The position numbers and the translations under genes were made by a program. 64,000 bases of DNA from positions 1-64,000 of IMG/VR virus record IMGVR_UViG_3300044691_000566. One strand, given 5' to 3'. Position 1 is the first letter of the stretch. Every line of letters begins with the position of its first letter. This DNA is from a virus. Under the pieces are notes generated by a model. It made no database searches and was not told the origin of the DNA. It saw only the letters and a program-made list of their open reading frames with translations. Positions 63,490 through 64,000 of the stretch are shown here, piece by piece.

Positions 63490-64000
63490 ATGGACAGCAT
63501 CGCGTTCCCCTGGCTCAAGCATCTGCCCGACGACGAACAGGTCGAGTGCCTGCGCGAGCTGAAGAAGATCCTGTCCCAGGGCAGCGGCTCCTGGGAGTTC
63601 CGCCTGAACTCCCTGGACGAAGCTCTGATCTCGTGGAAGTCCACGGCCGAGGTGTATGCCGATTCGGAGACGCTGGCGGCCCTCACCGCCAAGGTTCGTC
63701 AGGACGTGCTGACCGCCTTCGAGGTGGACGAGAACTACGCCTCCACGAGGTCGACGGCCCTCACCCCGTCCGAGGAGGCGCAGACCAAGACGGAGATCAC
63801 CGAATACCTGGAGCGCATGTACGGCGTCGGCGAGATGCCGCTCACCGTGGGTCCCGCGCCCCGGTTGCTCGACTGCGGCCTGTGCTACGAGGAGGACGGC
63901 GAGGAGGTCCACCCGCATCCGGAGTGCACCTGGGAGATCCCCTGTCCCCGCTGCGGCAAGCGCGTGGAAACGTGGTTCGACCGCTCGCTGTGCCCCGAGC
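63490..64000 (+). CDS. hypothetical protein, third tandem paralogue (runs off window)
   Basis: ATG 63490, open to the window end (170 codons). FPWLKHLPDDEQVECL and a helix with SWKSTAEVYADSE match the two preceding genes. The C-terminal part has CGLCYEEDGEEVHPHPEC and CPRCGKRV, a two-part zinc module. Confidence 0.82.
   Translation, partial: MDSIAFPWLKHLPDDEQVECLRELKKILSQGSGSWEFRLNSLDEALISWKSTAEVYADSETLAALTAKVRQDVLTAFEVDENYASTRSTALTPSEEAQTKTEITEYLERMYGVGEMPLTVGPAPRLLDCGLCYEEDGEEVHPHPECTWEIPCPRCGKRVETWFDRSLCPE

Overview
The window is a stretch of a large, high-GC double-stranded DNA phage genome. The sequence shows a phage large terminase, a phage-type replication block, dense short genes with 4-nt start/stop overlaps (ATGA, GTGA, TTGA), tRNA genes, and third-codon-position GC bias typical of an actinobacterial host. 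Host sigma-70-like promoters, a secreted NlpC/P60 protein, TerD and HU-like genes point to a lytic siphophage of Streptomyces or a close relative; that host assignment is inference. Every protein gene but one is on the + strand.

Layout. 36-8271: DNA metabolism, with a DnaE-type polymerase III alpha subunit carrying a PHP domain, a RecA-like recombinase with an odd Walker A, a PD-(D/E)XK nuclease, a Cas4-like nuclease and a RuvC-like resolvase. 8312-14255: a terminator and promoter, a sigma-region-4-like regulator, a possible small terminase, a DUF932-like protein and the large terminase. 14457-19277: a 1606-residue multidomain protein (zinc ribbon, ADP-ribosyltransferase-like domains, three GNAT domains, a nucleotidyltransferase-like domain and a 2H phosphoesterase), placed where portal/capsid genes would normally follow terminase. 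No portal, capsid or tail gene is visible in the window. 19288-64000: a modular accessory region of about 100 short genes, cut into small units by about 20 copies of one highly conserved promoter and by many hairpin terminators. Recognisable products are TerD, a HAD phosphatase, an RlaP-like nucleotidyltransferase, an RNA ligase, a secreted NlpC/P60 protein, DUF2786 and DUF4259 proteins, a MazG-like pyrophosphohydrolase, a dsRNA-binding-domain protein, a Tad2-like (DUF2829) anti-Thoeris protein and an HU-like protein.

RNA genes. 49400-53112 holds canonical tRNA-Asn(GUU) and tRNA-Phe(GAA), a third tRNA with an ambiguous CAA/UCA anticodon, and several tRNA-like elements that keep good acceptor, D and T arms but have the anticodon arm replaced or shrunk. 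A typical initiator tRNA-fMet lies at 61608.

How it may work together. The conserved promoter carries an 18-bp palindrome in its spacer, often a second dyad (TTGAC-N3-GTCAA) at the start site, and a short CTCC/GGAGG hairpin around the ribosome-binding site. This looks like one regulon of about 20 dispersed cassettes under a single regulator and probably expressed early (inference). The RNA ligase, RlaP-like enzyme, 2H phosphoesterase, HAD phosphatase, dsRNA-binding protein, tRNAs and anticodon-less tRNA mimics together suggest a defence against host RNA-cleaving immunity.
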